This document shows, one piece after another, positions 6,132-7,650 of a DNA stretch of 7,650 nucleotides (position 1 is its first letter; each line of letters opens with the position of its first letter). Made by a program: the position numbers and the translations under genes. The notes under the pieces were generated by a model. The model was not told the origin of the DNA. It did not search any database and saw only the letters and a list, made by a program, of their open reading frames with translations. The DNA comes from Bacteroidota bacterium (GTDB lineage Bacteria; Bacteroidota; Bacteroidia; B-17B0; B-17BO), in NCBI GenBank assembly GCA_025356715.1, contig JANXRU010000308.1, positions 1 through 7,650 on the forward strand. The letters are read 5' to 3'.

Positions 6132-6332
6132 ATGAGCAAATTTGGAACATATATAGAAGAAACGAAAGACGAATTGTTCAATAAAGTAACTTGGCCAACT
6201 TGGCCTGAGTTGCAAAGTAGCGCTATATTGGTTATGGTGGCTTCTACTATTATTGGATTAATAGTTTGGGGTATGGATTTCGGTTTCGAAAGTCTAATGA
6301 AATTGGCTTACCAAATGGTTAGCGGTTTATAA
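6132..6332 (+). CDS. secE: Preprotein translocase subunit SecE
   Basis: A 66-residue inner-membrane protein, the small essential subunit that clamps SecY in the Sec translocon. The amphipathic N-terminal helix holds the family signature EELxKVxWPxxxE, here DELFNKVTWPTWPEL (13-27). A single membrane segment follows at about 29-49 (AILVMVASTIIGLIVWGM). This is the short one-helix form found in most bacteria, not the three-helix form of E. coli, and the length is normal. It lies 73 bases after tRNA-Trp and 18 bases before nusG, the standard secE-nusG pair. The ATG at 6132 is the only sensible start and is preceded by AT-rich repeats rather than a Shine-Dalgarno. Confidence 0.97.
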   Translation: MSKFGTYIEETKDELFNKVTWPTWPELQSSAILVMVASTIIGLIVWGMDFGFESLMKLAYQMVSGL

Positions 6333-6350
6333 TTATTATACGTACAAAAA

Positions 6351-6923
6351 ATGGCTGAAACTGTAAATAAAGAAAATTCTTCGATTGTTAAAAAATGGTA
6401 CGTAGTTCGTGCCATTAGTGGGCAAGAGAAAAAAGTAAAGCAATACATTGAAGTTGAAATTAATCGTTTAAAATTGAATGATTATGTCGCTCAAGTTTTA
6501 ATTCCTACCGAAAAATACATTCAAATTCGTGAAGGAAAAAAAATTCAAAAAGAACGCAATTTTTATCCTGGTTATGTTTTAATTGAAGCCGCTTTAGTTG
6601 GTGAGATTACACACATTATCAAAAACATTACTGGCGTTATTGGTTTTTTGGGTGAAAGCAAACGTGGAGAAGCTGTTCCAATGCGTTTATCCGAAGTAAA
6701 TCGTATTTTAGGAACTGTTGATGAGTTAACAGAAGCTGAAAGTACTGTAACAAGTAATTATATTGTTGGAGAAGCTGTTAAAGTAATTAATGGTCCATTC
6801 AATGGATTTAACGGTACAATTGAAGAAATTAATGATGAGAAGAAAAAAATTAAAGTGACTGTTAAGATTTTTGGGCGTAAAACACCTGTAGAACTTAGCT
6901 TTGGCGAAGTTGAAAGAGAATAG
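6351..6923 (+). CDS. nusG: Transcription termination/antitermination factor NusG
   Basis: A 190-residue cytosolic factor that binds RNA polymerase through its NGN domain, and Rho or ribosomal protein S10 (NusE) through its KOW domain, so linking transcription, termination and translation. The NGN domain covers about 14-123, opening KKWYVVRAISGQEKKVK and containing the signature FYPGYVLIE (71-79) and a GVIGFLG segment (95-101). The KOW domain covers about 136-190: VGEAVKVINGPFNGFNGTIE (139-158), then KIKVTVKIFGRKTPVEL. The length is close to E. coli NusG (181). An N-terminal extension of about 13 residues is polar. It follows secE by 18 bases and precedes rplK by 124 bases, as in most bacteria. 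The start has no Shine-Dalgarno. Confidence 0.98.
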   Translation: MAETVNKENSSIVKKWYVVRAISGQEKKVKQYIEVEINRLKLNDYVAQVLIPTEKYIQIREGKKIQKERNFYPGYVLIEAALVGEITHIIKNITGVIGFLGESKRGEAVPMRLSEVNRILGTVDELTEAESTVTSNYIVGEAVKVINGPFNGFNGTIEEINDEKKKIKVTVKIFGRKTPVELSFGEVERE

Positions 6924-6949
6924 TATTTAAATAAAATATTGATGCATAC

Positions 6950-6995
6950 TACTTAAAGTTAAAATGAGACGCTTTGCTGCTTCCAACTCAAAGTA
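6950..6995 (+). promoter_or_regulatory. Imperfect hairpin in the rplK leader, possible ribosomal protein L1 operator
   Basis: TACTTAAAGTT (6950-6960) pairs with AACTCAAAGTA (6985-6995) as 5 bp, a two-by-two internal loop, then 4 bp. The enclosed 24 bases, containing ATGAGACGC and GCTGCTTCC, can form a smaller hairpin with mismatches. In E. coli and several other organisms L1 represses rplK-rplA by binding such a leader structure that mimics its 23S rRNA site. The position (52 bases before the rplK ATG) and the irregular loops fit that idea, but I cannot confirm the L1 motif by eye. Confidence 0.35.
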
Positions 6996-7047
6996 AACAA
7001 TTTCTCTAAGTATAAAACATCAACTAATCAAATAAAAAAACAAAAAA

Positions 7048-7491
7048 ATGGCAAAAGAGTTATCAGCAATTGTAAAGCTTCAGATTAAAGGTGGAGCTGC
7101 TAACCCGTCGCCTCCAATTGGACCAGCATTAGGTGCTAAAGGCGTAAACATTATGGAGTTCTGTAAGCAATTTAATGCTAGAACTCAAGAACAAGCTGGG
7201 AAAGTATTACCAGTTTTGATTAATGTTTATGTTGACAAAACGTTTGATTTTATTATCAAACGTACACCAGTTGCAATCCAAATTATGGACGTGACTAAGG
7301 TTAAACAAGGTTCTGGCGAAAGTAACCGTAAAAAAGTTGGTACCATTTCTTGGGATCAAATTCGCACTATAGCAACAGATAAAATGGTAGACATGAATTG
7401 TTTTACGATCGAATCTGCAATGTCAATGGTGGCTGGTACGGCACGTAGCATGGGAATTACAACAACAGGAGAGGCACCTGTAAAACCTTAA
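7048..7491 (+). CDS. rplK: 50S ribosomal protein L11
   Basis: A 147-residue protein of the GTPase-associated centre of the large subunit, where it binds 23S rRNA helices 43-44 together with the L10-L12 stalk. The N-terminal domain (about 1-70) carries the proline-rich segment [11 protein letters not shown] (19-29), the region involved in thiostrepton action, followed by [16 protein letters not shown]. The C-terminal rRNA-binding domain (about 72-147) includes [13 protein letters not shown] and the closing [12 protein letters not shown] signature. E. coli L11 has 142 residues, so the length is normal with a slightly longer tail ([10 protein letters not shown]). It precedes rplA by 38 bases and follows nusG after a 124-base leader. 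The start ATG follows an A-rich run rather than a Shine-Dalgarno, and codon use is that of a highly expressed gene. Confidence 0.98.
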   Translation: MAKELSAIVKLQIKGGAANPSPPIGPALGAKGVNIMEFCKQFNARTQEQAGKVLPVLINVYVDKTFDFIIKRTPVAIQIMDVTKVKQGSGESNRKKVGTISWDQIRTIATDKMVDMNCFTIESAMSMVAGTARSMGITTTGEAPVKP

Positions 7492-7529
7492 TTCAATAAA
7501 TTATAAACCAAAAACAAGCTTTTTAAAAA

Positions 7530-7650
7530 ATGGCAACGTTAACTAAAAAAAGAAAAGCAGCAGATGCAAAGTTCGATATGAACAAAGTGCACTCTCTTGC
7601 TGAAGCAACAAAAGTTGTGAAAGAAATTTCTACAACTAAGTTTGATGCAT
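7530..7650 (+). CDS. rplA: 50S ribosomal protein L1, N-terminal part only
   Basis: Forty codons and one base are visible before the window ends; L1 is normally about 230 residues. The protein begins MATLTKKRKAADAKFD and continues with HSLAEATKVVKEISTTKFDA, matching the usual L1 start: a basic N-terminus followed by the helix 'eAvelvKe..taKFdE'. L1 binds 23S rRNA at the L1 stalk, which moves deacylated tRNA out of the E site, and in many bacteria represses its own operon. The identification also rests on its place 38 bases after rplK. The ATG at 7530 follows a run of A residues. Confidence 0.93.
   Translation, partial: MATLTKKRKAADAKFDMNKVHSLAEATKVVKEISTTKFDA

Overview
The window looks like chromosomal DNA from a member of the Bacteroidota (Bacteroidetes), probably a Flavobacteriia- or Sphingobacteriia-like lineage. 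The evidence is a C-terminal type IX secretion (Por) sorting domain, a perfect Bacteroidetes-type promoter (TTTG, 19 bases, TAAATTTG), no convincing Shine-Dalgarno sequences before the genes, AT-rich DNA, and EF-Tu and NusG sequences of Bacteroidetes character. I cannot name the genus.

Left part (1-3849, minus strand): four tightly packed genes read leftwards in the order PASTA-domain membrane protein, secreted T9SS-sorted protein of about 640 residues, a small 117-residue cytosolic protein resembling a PH-like conserved family, and an RluA/RluD-family 23S rRNA pseudouridine synthase that runs off the left edge. The junctions are TAATG (one shared base), a 42-base gap with no terminator, and ATGA (four-base overlap). 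This points to one transcript with translational coupling at the first and last junctions.

Middle (3850-4138): a divergent intergenic region of 289 bases. It holds a weak leftward promoter candidate, an imperfect inverted repeat, A/T tracts, and a strong rightward promoter.

Right part (4139-7650, plus strand): tRNA-Thr(TGT), tRNA-Tyr(GTA), tRNA-Gly(TCC), tRNA-Thr(GGT), tuf, tRNA-Trp(CCA), secE, nusG, rplK and the start of rplA. This is the classic translation and transcription cluster that normally continues to rplJ, rplL, rpoB and rpoC. The four-tRNA order before tuf is the same as E. coli thrU-tyrU-glyT-thrT-tufB. None of the five tRNA genes encodes its 3' CCA. The spacers contain several hairpins: between tRNA-Gly and tRNA-Thr(GGT), after tuf, before secE, and between nusG and rplK. 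These are the best candidates for undescribed regulation.

I see no mobile element, CRISPR array, defence system or other clearly novel system. This is mostly a conserved housekeeping region, and the findings are modest: intercistronic RNA structures and the small gene coupled to the pseudouridine synthase gene.
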